Of a stretch of 64,000 nt of DNA, positions 1 through 8,199 are shown one piece after another. Source of the DNA: Streptomyces tirandamycinicus (GTDB taxonomy: Bacteria; Actinomycetota; Actinomycetes; Streptomycetales; Streptomycetaceae). The DNA is taken from positions 930,001 through 994,000 of the forward strand of contig NZ_CP029188.1 in the NCBI RefSeq assembly GCF_003097515.1, written 5' to 3'. The position numbers were made by a program, and so were the translations under genes. The notes under the pieces were generated by a model. It was given only the letters and a program-made list of their open reading frames with translations. It made no database searches and was not told where the DNA came from. Every line of letters begins with the position of its first letter. Position 1 is the first letter of the stretch.

Positions 1-354
1 GTACGGGTGTTGCCTCGACGCACGCCCGGGCGGCGTGCGGAGGGGGAAGGGCCGACGGCCCGGGGCCGTGTCCGCGGCGTCCCGCCCGCCCTACGGGCCG
101 GCGGCGCTCACGGACGTGGCCTAACGCATTCGCTTGCTCACGAGACAGCTCCCTCGAGGACCAGGACCCCAGGGATGCGACATTCACCGATGTCCGCGGG
201 GTCCGCGCTTGCCGCAGACCTCGCTGCCTGCGGCCTGGTCTTCACCCGGGGCACCCCGCCACGGACGGAGGGTTGCCGGACAGCGGGCCGGGGCCGTAGT
301 CGCTGTCACTCATGACCTTGGGAAGCATCCTGCCACAGGTGCCGCGGCGCGCAA
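1..354. other. Non-coding stretch downstream of trpD
   Basis: I see no convincing gene here. A plus-strand open frame at 7-315 has poor composition and no ribosome binding site. A minus-strand 23-codon frame (313 to 242, starting MSDSDYG) has no good ribosome binding site either. The left window edge may cut a neighbouring gene or its regulatory region. Confidence 0.5.
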
Positions 355-381
355 GGCGCGGTCCGCCATCCGGACCGCGCC
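355..381 (-). terminator. Hairpin terminator of trpD
   Basis: Perfect 11-bp stem GGCGCGGTCCG / CGGACCGCGCC with a 5-nt loop, starting 11 nt beyond the trpD stop codon. There is no U-tract, as is usual in Streptomyces. Confidence 0.75.
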
Positions 382-391
382 CCGCCGCACG

Positions 392-1477
392 TCACGCGTG
401 GCTCGCCGCCACCCACCGGTCCAGCGCACGCCTGGCCGCGCCCGAGTCGATGGACTCCGCGGCCCGCGCCATGCCGGCCCGCAACTGCTCGACGAGATCG
501 CCCTCGCCGTTCCCGAGCGCGGCCAGCGCCGCCGCCGAGTTCAGCAGGACCGCGTCCCGTACCGGCCCGCCCTCCCCGGCGAGCAGCCGGCGGGCGACAT
601 CGGCGTTGTACGAGGCGTCCGCGCCGCGCAGCGCCTCGACCGGGACCAGTTCGACGCCCACGTCCCGGGGGTCGAAGGACTCCTCGCGCACGGCGCCGTC
701 CCGGACGACCCACACCCGCGAGGTCGCCGTCGTGGTGAGCTCGTCCAGGCCGTCGTCGCCGCGGAAGACCAGCGCGCTGGAGCCGCGCGCGGCGAGCACA
801 CCGGCCATGATCGGGGCCATCCGGGCGTCCGCGACACCCGTGGCCTGGGCCCTCACCCGGGCCGGGTTGGTCAGCGGCCCGAGGAAGTTGAACGTGGTGC
901 GGATGCCGAGCTCCTTGCGGGCCGCCGCGACGTGCCGCAGCGCCGGGTGGAACTTCACCGCGAAGCAGAAGGTGATCCCCGCCTCGCCGGCGACCGCCGC
1001 GACCCGCTCCGGCGTCAGCTCCAGATTGACGCCGAGCTTCTCCAGGACGTCCGACGCCCCGCTCGCGCTCGACGCGGCCCGGTTGCCGTGCTTGACCACC
1101 TTCGCGCCGGTGCCGGCCACGACGATCGCGGACATGGTGGAGATGTTCACGGTCCTGGCGCCGTCGCCGCCCGTGCCCACGATGTCGACGGTCTCCCCGG
1201 GCACCTCGATCGTCCGGGCGTGCTCGTACATCGTCCGCACGAGCCCGGAGATCTCCTCGACGGTCTCGCCCTTGGCGCGCAGCGCCACCGCGAACCCGGC
1301 GATCTGCGCGTCGGTCGCCTCGCCGCGCAGGATCCGGTCCATGGCCCAGGCGGTCGCCTCCGCGCTCTGGTCGCGCCCGTACAGCAGGGAGTCCAGAACC
1401 ACGGGCCAGGAGAGGCCCGCCGCGGTGGATCGCGCTTCGCCGGGGGCACCCCCGTCTGCGGGGGTCACAGCGCTCAT
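392..1477 (-). CDS. trpD: Anthranilate phosphoribosyltransferase TrpD
   Basis: Transfers the phosphoribosyl group of PRPP to anthranilate, the second step of tryptophan synthesis in the cytoplasm. The 361-residue length is normal for the family. The PRPP-binding glycine loop GTGGDG is at residues 101-106, KHGNRAASS at about 129-137, and the Mg-site GDDGLDE near 245. The ATG at 1477 has AGGAGG six bases upstream, which fixes the start. The gene is separated from the qcr operon by a strong terminator and followed by its own hairpin, so it is probably a single transcription unit. No trp attenuator is obvious and no other trp gene is in the window. Confidence 0.95.
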   Translation of the reverse strand: MSAVTPADGGAPGEARSTAAGLSWPVVLDSLLYGRDQSAEATAWAMDRILRGEATDAQIAGFAVALRAKGETVEEISGLVRTMYEHARTIEVPGETVDIVGTGGDGARTVNISTMSAIVVAGTGAKVVKHGNRAASSASGASDVLEKLGVNLELTPERVAAVAGEAGITFCFAVKFHPALRHVAAARKELGIRTTFNFLGPLTNPARVRAQATGVADARMAPIMAGVLAARGSSALVFRGDDGLDELTTTATSRVWVVRDGAVREESFDPRDVGVELVPVEALRGADASYNADVARRLLAGEGGPVRDAVLLNSAAALAALGNGEGDLVEQLRAGMARAAESIDSGAARRALDRWVAASHA

Positions 1478-1538
1478 GGTCCCTCCTGGGTCCGGTGCGG
1501 ATGGGAATGCCTCCCACCCTATCGGCCGGCGGGACGGC

Positions 1539-1573
1539 GAAGAGCCCCGTCCAGGGGATGGACGGGGCTCTTC
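1539..1573 (-). terminator. Terminator of the ctaE-qcrCAB operon
   Basis: Perfect 14-bp stem GAAGAGCCCCGTCC / GGACGGGGCTCTTC with a 7-nt loop. It lies between the qcrB stop (1632) and the trpD start (1477), so it should isolate trpD from the respiratory operon. Confidence 0.8.
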
Positions 1574-1631
1574 GTACGGCGGTCGCCGGGGCTGCCCCGG
1601 CGGTGGCGGTCGCCGCGATCAGCGCGGGGGA

Positions 1632-3254
1632 TCAGTGGTGGCCGTGGCCGCTCGTGATCTCCTTGTACTCCTCGACGGTCGGCTTCGCGACCTGGTTGTC
1701 CTTGCCGTAGTACGCCTTGCTGAGACGTGCCCGGAGCCGCTCGGTGCGCGACACCTTCCGCTCCACACCGTTCTCGTCGACCGTCGGGCCGACCTCGGCC
1801 GGGGTGTACTGGTAGTGCGAGGTGAGCGTGTGCAGGGCCTCCTGCGTCAGCGGCTCGTGGACCTCGACGAACTCACCGTGCGGCAGGCGCTTGATGATGC
1901 CGGACTCGCGTCCGTGCAGCACCTTGTCCTTGTCGCGCCGCTGCAGACCCATGCAGATCCGCTTGGTGATGATGAAGGCCAGGACCGGTCCGGCGAAGAA
2001 GAAGATCCGGACGAACCAGGTGATGGCGTTGATGGACAGGTTGAAGTGGGTCGCCCAGAGGTCGTTTCCGCCACCGACCAGCAGGACGAAGTACCACGTC
2101 AGCCAGGCCACACCGAAGGCGGTGCGGGTCGGGGCGTTGCGCGGGCGGTCCAGGATGTGGTGCTCGCGCTTGTCCCCGGTGACCCAGGACTCGATGAACG
2201 GGTAGACCGCGATCGACGCCAGCACCAGCGGGAAGATCACCAGCGGGATGAAGACGCCCAGGACCAGGGTGTGGCCCCACAGGTTGATCTCCCAGCCCGG
2301 CATGACGCGGATCAGGCCCTCGGAGAAGCCCATGTACCAGTCGGGCTGCGCGTTGGTCGACACCTGGTCCGGCCGGTAGGGGCCGAGCGCCCAGATCGGG
2401 TTGATCGTGGCGATCGCCGAGATGACCGTGATGATGCCGAAGACCAGGAAGAAGAAGCCGCCCGCCTTGGCCATGTAGATCGGCAGCAGCGGCATGCCGA
2501 CGACGTTCTTGTTGGTCCGGCCGGGACCCGCGAACTGCGTGTGCTTGTGGTAGAAGACCAGGATCAGGTGCGCCACGAGCAGACCGAGCATGATGCCCGG
2601 CAGCAGCAGGATGTGGATCGAGTAGAACCGGGCCACGATGTCGCCGCCGGGGAACTCCCCGCCGAACAGGAACATCGACAGGTACGTGCCGACGACCGGG
2701 ACGGACAGGATCGCACCCTGCATGAAGCGGACACCGGTGCCGGAGAGCAGGTCGTCCGGGAGCGAGTAGCCGGTGAAGCCGGTGAACATGCCCAGGACGA
2801 ACAGCAGGAAGCCGAACAGCCAGTTGATCTCGCGCGGCTTGCGGAACGCGCCCGTGAAGAAGACGCGCATCATGTGGACCATCATGGCCGCGAGGAAGAT
2901 CAGCGCCGCCCAGTGGTGGATCTGCCGGATCAGCAGACCGCCGCGGACGTCGAAGCTGATGTCCAGGGTCGAGGCGTACGCCTCCGACATCAGCACGCCC
3001 TGCATCGGGACGTAACTGCCGTGGTACTCCACCTCGTTCATCGACGGGTGGAAGAACAGCGTCAGGTACACACCCGTGAGGATGATGATGATGAAGCTGT
3101 AGAGCGCGACCTCGCCCAGCATGAAGGACCAGTGGTCCGGGAAGATCTTGCGCATGTTGGCCTTGGCGAGGGAGTAGATCCCCAGCCGGCCGTCGGCCCA
3201 GTCGGCGACGCGCTCGCCGGCCGGAGCCTTCCGCTTGTCGTTCGCAGTGCTCAT
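1632..3254 (-). CDS. qcrB: Cytochrome bc1 (bcc) complex cytochrome b subunit
   Basis: Membrane cytochrome b of the actinobacterial bcc complex. It oxidises menaquinol and passes electrons through two b hemes and the Rieske centre to diheme QcrC. The 540 residues include the N-terminal cytochrome b helices with paired heme-ligand histidines (HHWAALIF...MVHMMRVFF, and YSIHILLLPG...VAHLILVFYHKH), the quinol-site region with PYRPDQ, further C-terminal helices and a charged cytoplasmic tail of about 120 residues ending GHGHH. The start overlaps the qcrA stop by 4 nt, so the two are translationally coupled. It is the last gene of ctaE-qcrC-qcrA-qcrB. Confidence 0.96.
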   Translation of the reverse strand: MSTANDKRKAPAGERVADWADGRLGIYSLAKANMRKIFPDHWSFMLGEVALYSFIIIILTGVYLTLFFHPSMNEVEYHGSYVPMQGVLMSEAYASTLDISFDVRGGLLIRQIHHWAALIFLAAMMVHMMRVFFTGAFRKPREINWLFGFLLFVLGMFTGFTGYSLPDDLLSGTGVRFMQGAILSVPVVGTYLSMFLFGGEFPGGDIVARFYSIHILLLPGIMLGLLVAHLILVFYHKHTQFAGPGRTNKNVVGMPLLPIYMAKAGGFFFLVFGIITVISAIATINPIWALGPYRPDQVSTNAQPDWYMGFSEGLIRVMPGWEINLWGHTLVLGVFIPLVIFPLVLASIAVYPFIESWVTGDKREHHILDRPRNAPTRTAFGVAWLTWYFVLLVGGGNDLWATHFNLSINAITWFVRIFFFAGPVLAFIITKRICMGLQRRDKDKVLHGRESGIIKRLPHGEFVEVHEPLTQEALHTLTSHYQYTPAEVGPTVDENGVERKVSRTERLRARLSKAYYGKDNQVAKPTVEEYKEITSGHGHH

Positions 3255-4300
3255 CCGCGCTCCCAGAAGGCAGGACCGACGGGCTCGTCGAAGTCGCTGA
3301 GCGCTTCGAGGAATCCTTCGTCATTCACACCGATCCGCAGCTGCGGAAGGGGATGGCCGGCCGGGCCGAAGATGACGCGGGCGCCGTCGGAGAGGTCGAA
3401 GGTGGACTGGTGGCACGGGCAGAGCACGTGGTGCGTCTGCTGCTCGTACAGGGAGATCGGACAGCCCACGTGGGTGCAGATCTTCGAGAAGGCGACGATG
3501 CCCTCGTGGGACCACTCGAGCTCGCGCTTGTCCTTGATGTCCTCCGGCTGGATCCGGACGATCATCAGGGCGGCCTTGGCGATCTCGGTCTGGAAGCTGT
3601 GGTCGTGCTCGCTGAGGCCCTCGGGCATGGCGAAGGTCAGCGAGCCCACGGAGACGTCCTCGGGGCGCAGCGGCTCGTTGGTGTTCATGTTGATGAGCTG
3701 CTTGCCCTTGGCCCACAGGGTGTGGCGGAGCTTGTCCTCCGGCAGCGGGCCGAGGTCGCGCAGCAGCACCACGCCGGACAGCGGCACCATGGCGAGGGCA
3801 CCGAAGAGGGTGTTGCGGATCAGCTTGCGCCGGCCGAAGCCGGACTCCTCCGCACCCGCGGCGAAGTCGGCCATGACCTTGGCCTTGACCTCGGGCGGGG
3901 CCTCGATCGGGTGGCGCTCGTCCACCCGCTCCTCGTCGGACATCAGGGTGCGGGCCCAGTGGACCGCGCCCGCGCCGATGCAGAACAGGGCCAGGCCGAG
4001 GGTGATGCCCAGCGCGAAGTTCAGCGCGCTGACGTGACCGAACGGCCAGATGTAGACGATCTTGTCGACCGGGAAGATGACGTACGACGCGATGAACGCG
4101 ACCGTCGACAGCATCGACACGGTGAACAGCAGGGCGACCGTACGCTCGGACCGCCGGGCGGCCCGCTCGTCGATGTCCTGGACCCGCGGCCGGTGGGCCG
4201 GGAGGCCCGGGTCGGCGAAGGGGTCCTTCACCGCGACGGCGCCGTGTGCGTGGTCCTGCTCGGAGGACGGGGTCTCTTCGGGAATGTCTTGGCTACTCAT
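3251..4300 (-). CDS. qcrA: Rieske iron-sulfur subunit of the bcc complex
   Basis: Rieske [2Fe-2S] protein of the menaquinol:cytochrome c oxidoreductase. The 349 residues show the actinobacterial layout: an N-terminal cytoplasmic extension of about 50 residues, three transmembrane helices (about 55-76, 94-113 and 163-180) and a C-terminal Rieske fold. The cluster boxes are CTHVGC (275-280) and CPCHQS (294-299), which supply two Cys, two His and the disulfide pair. It overlaps qcrB and qcrC by 4 nt on each side, showing tight coupling. Most Rieske proteins have one helix; three is typical of Actinobacteria. Confidence 0.96.
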   Translation of the reverse strand: MSSQDIPEETPSSEQDHAHGAVAVKDPFADPGLPAHRPRVQDIDERAARRSERTVALLFTVSMLSTVAFIASYVIFPVDKIVYIWPFGHVSALNFALGITLGLALFCIGAGAVHWARTLMSDEERVDERHPIEAPPEVKAKVMADFAAGAEESGFGRRKLIRNTLFGALAMVPLSGVVLLRDLGPLPEDKLRHTLWAKGKQLINMNTNEPLRPEDVSVGSLTFAMPEGLSEHDHSFQTEIAKAALMIVRIQPEDIKDKRELEWSHEGIVAFSKICTHVGCPISLYEQQTHHVLCPCHQSTFDLSDGARVIFGPAGHPLPQLRIGVNDEGFLEALSDFDEPVGPAFWERG

Positions 4301-5106
4301 GACTTCTTGGCCTTAGCGGTGTGGGCCGCGACCCAGATGGCGGTGGCGATCAGCGCACCCATTCCGAACACCCAGGCGAACAGTCCCTCGCTGACGGGGC
4401 CGAGCCCACCGAGGCTCAGTCCGCCCGGGGTCTCCGTCTCGCCGCTGTTGACGGTCTGGACGTAGGCGATGATGTCGCGCTTCTCCTGCTCCGGCATCGT
4501 CGTGTCGGGGAAGGACGGCATGTTCTGCGGGCCGGTCTGCATGGCCTCGTACAGGTGCTTCGCGCTCACTCCCCTGAGGTTGGGGGCGTACTTGCCGTCC
4601 GTCAGCGCTCCGCCCTCACCCGTGAAGTTGTGGCACTGGGCGCAGTTGGTGCGGAAGAGCACGCCGCCGTTGGCGATGTCGGCACCCTCGGGGCTGTACT
4701 GCTTCTCGGTCGGCGTGACCGGGCCCGGGCCCAGGGAGGCGACGTACGCCGCGAGCTGGTCGATCTCGGCCTGGCTGTAGATCACCGGCTTCTTCGGCAC
4801 CTGGGCGCCCGGCTGCTGGGCGGGCATCCGGCCGGTGCCGACCTGGAAGTCCACGGCGGCGGAACCGACGCCGACCAGGGACGGGCCGTCGGACGTACCC
4901 TGACCGCCGGTTCCGTGGCAGCTGGCGCAGCCGACGGTGTAGAGCTTCTTGCCCTCCTCGATGGCGAGGGACTGGGCGGCTTCATCGGCCTGCGCCTTGT
5001 CCGCGGGTGCGAACGCGGCGTACAGCCCCCCGGTGGCCGCCAGCGCGAGGAGTAGGACGACGACCGCCGCCAGCGGATGGCGTCGTCGTGCGGAGAGCTT
5101 TTTCAC
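4297..5106 (-). CDS. qcrC: Diheme cytochrome c subunit of the bcc complex
   Basis: Membrane-anchored diheme cytochrome c that passes electrons straight from the bcc complex to aa3 oxidase, replacing soluble cytochrome c. The 269 residues have an N-terminal hydrophobic segment (about 11-32), two class I heme sites CASCH (60-64) and CAQCH (155-159) with methionine-bearing regions after them (GRMPAQQ, NMPSFP), and a C-terminal helix (about 243-262). The hemes must be attached outside the membrane by cytochrome c maturation genes that are not in this window. It follows ctaE after 65 bp and overlaps qcrA. Confidence 0.96.
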   Translation of the reverse strand: MKKLSARRRHPLAAVVVLLLALAATGGLYAAFAPADKAQADEAAQSLAIEEGKKLYTVGCASCHGTGGQGTSDGPSLVGVGSAAVDFQVGTGRMPAQQPGAQVPKKPVIYSQAEIDQLAAYVASLGPGPVTPTEKQYSPEGADIANGGVLFRTNCAQCHNFTGEGGALTDGKYAPNLRGVSAKHLYEAMQTGPQNMPSFPDTTMPEQEKRDIIAYVQTVNSGETETPGGLSLGGLGPVSEGLFAWVFGMGALIATAIWVAAHTAKAKKS

Positions 5107-5171
5107 GGATTACCCCGGTGTCAGGATCTTCTGCGTCGGTGCTTCGGGAAGGTGTGCGGGTACGGGCCCGG

Positions 5172-5792
5172 CTACTTGATCATGTAGATCGTGGCGAAGA
5201 GGCCGATCCACACGACATCGACGAAGTGCCAGTAGTAGGACACGACGATGGCGGCGGTCGCCTGCTCGTGGGTGAACCTCCGGGCCGCGTACGTCCTGCC
5301 GAGAACGAGCAGGAAGGCGATGAGACCGCCCGTCACGTGCAGCCCGTGGAAGCCGGTGGTCAGGTAGAAGACCGAGCCGTACGGGTCCGACGAGAGCGAG
5401 AGACCCTGGTGCTTGACCAGCTCGGTGTACTCGAACACCTGGCCGCCGATGAAGATCGCACCCATCACGAACGTGATCACGAACCACGTGCGGAGCTTCT
5501 TCACGTCACCGCGCTCGGCGGCGAAGACGCCGAGCTGGCAGGTGAGGGAGGAGAGCACCAGGATCGTGGTGTTGGTGGCCGAGAAGGGGAAGTTCAGGGC
5601 CGAGGCCTGCTCCGCCCAGTAGTCGGCACCCATCACTGATCGCAGGGTGAAGTACATCGCGAAGAGGGCCGCGAAGAACATCAGCTCGGAACTCAACCAG
5701 ATGATGGTTCCGACGCTGGTGAGGTTCGGCCGATTGACCGACGGGTGCGCGTGCCCGGTTTCTACTGTCGTTGCTGTCGCCACGACCGACAT
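5172..5792 (-). CDS. ctaE: Cytochrome c oxidase (aa3) subunit III
   Basis: Core structural subunit III of the aa3 cytochrome c oxidase, an integral membrane protein without redox centres. The 206 residues match the five-helix actinobacterial form, with the family sequence near [17 protein letters not shown] and the C-terminal [21 protein letters not shown]. It is first in an operon with qcrCAB, which fits the physical bcc-aa3 supercomplex. The start codon lies inside a perfect 10-bp dyad (5783-5803), so initiation of transcription or translation here may be controlled. Confidence 0.95.
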   Translation of the reverse strand: MSVVATATTVETGHAHPSVNRPNLTSVGTIIWLSSELMFFAALFAMYFTLRSVMGADYWAEQASALNFPFSATNTTILVLSSLTCQLGVFAAERGDVKKLRTWFVITFVMGAIFIGGQVFEYTELVKHQGLSLSSDPYGSVFYLTTGFHGLHVTGGLIAFLLVLGRTYAARRFTHEQATAAIVVSYYWHFVDVVWIGLFATIYMIK

Positions 5793-5803
5793 TATGTCGG
5801 TCG
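5783..5803. promoter_or_regulatory. Perfect dyad enclosing the ctaE start codon
   Basis: Arms CGACCGACAT and ATGTCGGTCG are exact reverse complements around a single central base. The ctaE ATG (minus strand, 5792-5790) sits in the centre. It could be a protein operator or an mRNA hairpin hiding the start codon. No ribosome binding site is visible just upstream of the ATG. Confidence 0.6.
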
Positions 5804-5981
5804 CTTATCCAGCCCTCACTCCGGGGGGTGCCGTTCGGTGTGTCAGTGATCCGTGTCCAGCCCGAACGGCCCATCAAAAGCAGTCGTCGAGCCGGTACCG
5901 GCGGTACTGGACGGGCCCGGTGAGGAGTAGCATCCGGCCCATCGGTGCAGCCCCGAACTCCCCGACGAACCCGGAGGAACG

Positions 5982-6380
5982 ATGCAGTCGACCGCCACGG
6001 TGCTGGTGTACAGCGACAACTCCGGCACCCGCGAACAAGTGCGGCTCGCCACGGGCCGCCGCCCGGCCGCCGACGTCCCCGCGGTCGAGTTCGTCGAGTG
6101 CGCGACCCTGCCCGCGGTCCTCAAGGAGCTGGAGAAGGGCGGGATCGACGTGTGCGTGCTGGACGGCGAGGCGGTGCCCGCCGGCGGCATGGGCGTGTGC
6201 CGGCAGATCAAGGACGAGATCTTCCGCTGCCCGCCGGTCCTGGTGCTCATGGGGCGCCCGCAGGACGCCTGGCTGGCCACCTGGAGCCGTGCGGACGCCG
6301 CGGTGACGCTGCCGGTCGAGCCGGTGGAGTTCGCCGACGCCCTGGCCGGGCTGCTGCGCCGGGGACGGGCCGCGGCCTGA
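5982..6380 (+). CDS. Degenerate response-regulator receiver-domain protein
   Basis: A 132-residue protein that looks like a stand-alone receiver domain with no output domain. A central strand DVCVLDGEAVPAGGMGVCRQIK carries the aspartate that would be phosphorylated. In the last strand, where receivers have a conserved Lys-Pro, this protein reads VTLPVEP, so the lysine is missing and phosphorylation may be lost. GGAGGA upstream supports the ATG at 5982. It is divergent from ctaE across 189 bp, a position I recall as conserved in Streptomyces. Its role is unknown; a link to oxidase expression is only suggested by position. Confidence 0.75.
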   Translation: MQSTATVLVYSDNSGTREQVRLATGRRPAADVPAVEFVECATLPAVLKELEKGGIDVCVLDGEAVPAGGMGVCRQIKDEIFRCPPVLVLMGRPQDAWLATWSRADAAVTLPVEPVEFADALAGLLRRGRAAA

Positions 6381-6426
6381 CGCCGCGCGGCCCGTCCCGC
6401 CGGGCCGCCCAGGCCGTCCCCTGCGC

Positions 6427-7680
6427 TCAGACCCGGGGCCGCAGCCGTGCGGCGCCCGCGCCGGCGCTGCCGTCCCGGGTCCCCTCCAGCAGCGCGCTGC
6501 CGGTGCGCCACTCGTCCCAGTCGAGGTTCCAGTCGCCGAAGCCGTTCCCGAACGGGTCCATCGGCGCACCGAGGCTGTTGACGACCTTGACGATGTCGCC
6601 CTCGCGGACGGTCTTGAAGAACCAGGCCGCGTTGCCGGTGGACATGCCGGTGCAGCCGTGGCTGACGTTGGCGTACCCCTGGGAGCCGACCGACCAGGGT
6701 GCGGCGTGGACGTACTCACCGCTCCAGGTGACCCGGGTCGCGTAGTAGACGGGGAGGTCGTAGGACTCCGCGCTGCCGACCGGGATGCCGATGCTGGTAC
6801 CGCGCATACGGACGAAGTACTCCTTGCCGAGCACCACCTTGACGCCGTTGCGCGTGGAGAAGCCCGGCTTGCCGGTGGTCACCGGAATGGTGTTGATCAC
6901 TTCCCCGTTGCGCTTGACCGTCATCTGGTGGGTGGCCGCGTCGGTGATGGCCTCCACCCGGTCGCCGATGGTCAGTTTCAGGGGCTTGGTGGGGCCGCCG
7001 TACAGCCGGTCGCCGACCTTGACGCCGTCCAGGGTGCTGCGCACCTCGACGGAGGCGCCCGCGGGCCAGTACTCCTTCGGGCGGTAGTGCAGCTTCTTGT
7101 CGTCCACCCAGTGCCAGGCGCCCTCCACCGAGGGGGACGAGGTGACCCTGAGGGAGCGTTCGACCGCCGCCCGGTCCGCCGGGGCCGCCACCGGGCGGCT
7201 GAGCTCCGCCGTGATCGGCTGCCCCACCCCGTAGGTGCCCGTCTTCGGTCCCAGTTCGATGCCGAGCAGCCGCTTCGGGCTGGCCGTCTCGAAGGTGAGG
7301 GTACGCAGGCCGGGGTCGCCGCCGCCGTTCTCCGTGGAGACCCGGACGGTGTAGCGCGTACCGGCCGCGAGGGGGCCGGTGGAGCGCCATCGCGCGCCGT
7401 CCGCCGAGAGCTCGCCCGCCAGGTAGCGGCCGGCGGTGTCGACGGCGGTGACGTCCGTGATCCGGCCGTCCTTGCCCTTGGCGGTGACCACCAGGGGCTT
7501 GTCCGGGTCCGCCTTGGTGCCGGAGGGCGGCGCGTTGAAGGCGACCTGACGCGCCGCGTCGTACGGCCTCGCCGACAACGGGTGGCTGTCCTGGCCGCCG
7601 CACGCGGTCGTCCCCGCCCCGAGGGCCAGGGCGAGCAGGGTGCAGCTCGCTACGGTGCGCTTGCGCGGCGTGTCGTTCAT
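6427..7680 (-). CDS. Lipoprotein L,D-transpeptidase with Ig-like domain
   Basis: Exported peptidoglycan cross-linking enzyme that makes 3-3 (meso-diaminopimelate) links. The N-terminus has a basic-hydrophobic signal ending at a lipobox (GTTACGG), so it is probably a lipoprotein. Two Ig-like repeats precede a YkuD catalytic domain with the active-site motif SHGCTGMSTGNAAWFF, in which the Cys is the nucleophile. The architecture resembles mycobacterial LdtMt2. A GTG two codons upstream (7686) is also possible; I prefer the ATG at 7680. It lies between ctaE and ctaF but is not part of their operons. Confidence 0.9.
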   Translation of the reverse strand: MNDTPRKRTVASCTLLALALGAGTTACGGQDSHPLSARPYDAARQVAFNAPPSGTKADPDKPLVVTAKGKDGRITDVTAVDTAGRYLAGELSADGARWRSTGPLAAGTRYTVRVSTENGGGDPGLRTLTFETASPKRLLGIELGPKTGTYGVGQPITAELSRPVAAPADRAAVERSLRVTSSPSVEGAWHWVDDKKLHYRPKEYWPAGASVEVRSTLDGVKVGDRLYGGPTKPLKLTIGDRVEAITDAATHQMTVKRNGEVINTIPVTTGKPGFSTRNGVKVVLGKEYFVRMRGTSIGIPVGSAESYDLPVYYATRVTWSGEYVHAAPWSVGSQGYANVSHGCTGMSTGNAAWFFKTVREGDIVKVVNSLGAPMDPFGNGFGDWNLDWDEWRTGSALLEGTRDGSAGAGAARLRPRV

Positions 7681-7734
7681 GAGCACACGCTATGGAGGAA
7701 CCCACGCGGCGGCGCGCCGGATGACTGCAAACGA

Positions 7735-7775
7735 GGGGCCCGGACACCACCCTTACGGGTCAGTGTCCGGGCCCC
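7735..7775 (-). terminator. Terminator of the ctaCDF operon
   Basis: Perfect 13-bp stem GGGGCCCGGACAC / GTGTCCGGGCCCC. The loop itself contains a small ACCC/GGGT stem. It lies 26 nt downstream of the ctaF stop codon and upstream of the L,D-transpeptidase gene. Confidence 0.85.
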
Positions 7776-7800
7776 TGCGCGGTGCTGCGCGGCGTCGCCG

Positions 7801-8199
7801 CTACTGGTTCTGGTTCTCTCCGCGGTAGTACTCGAAGACCCAGCCGAAGACGCCGACCAGGATCAGCGGAGCCGAGAAGTACATGATCCACCAGCCCATC
7901 GCCACGGACAGGAAGGCCAGTGCGCCGCCCGCCGCGAGCGACAGCGGCTGCCAGCTGTGCGGCGAGAAGAAGCCGACCTCACCGGCCTCGTCCGCGACGT
8001 CGGCCTCCTTGTCGTCCTGCGCCATCGCGTCGACCCGCCGGGCCGTGAAGGCCAGGTAGTAGCCGATCATGATGCTCAGGCCGAACGCCAGGAACAGCGC
8101 CGTCGTACCGGCCGGCTCCTTCGACCACACGCCGTAGAGGATGGCCATGGCGAGGATGAAGACGCTCAGCCAGATGAACATCCTGCCTTGGATCTTCAC
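7801..8199 (-). CDS. ctaF: Cytochrome c oxidase subunit IV (actinobacterial)
   Basis: Small membrane subunit of the actinobacterial aa3 oxidase. The 132 residues give four hydrophobic segments in two pairs (about 8-24 and 31-50, then 85-103 and 108-124). The central hydrophilic part contains [10 protein letters not shown], typical of this family. It overlaps the ctaD stop by 4 nt and is the last gene of ctaC-ctaD-ctaF. It should assemble with CtaC, CtaD and CtaE and with the bcc complex. Confidence 0.93.
   Translation of the reverse strand: MKIQGRMFIWLSVFILAMAILYGVWSKEPAGTTALFLAFGLSIMIGYYLAFTARRVDAMAQDDKEADVADEAGEVGFFSPHSWQPLSLAAGGALAFLSVAMGWWIMYFSAPLILVGVFGWVFEYYRGENQNQ

Noticed and set aside
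242..313. 23-codon minus-strand frame starting MSDSDYG
   Set aside because: Natural-looking residues but no proper ribosome binding site and too short to judge. It could be a remnant of a gene, so it is noted without being called.
7..315. Plus-strand frame of 102 codons at the left edge
   Set aside because: No ribosome binding site, Arg/Gly-rich composition and no recognisable domain.
312..4037. Long plus-strand open frame opposite trpD and the qcr genes
   Set aside because: Composition is that of a shadow frame, and the opposite strand encodes clearly recognisable respiratory proteins.
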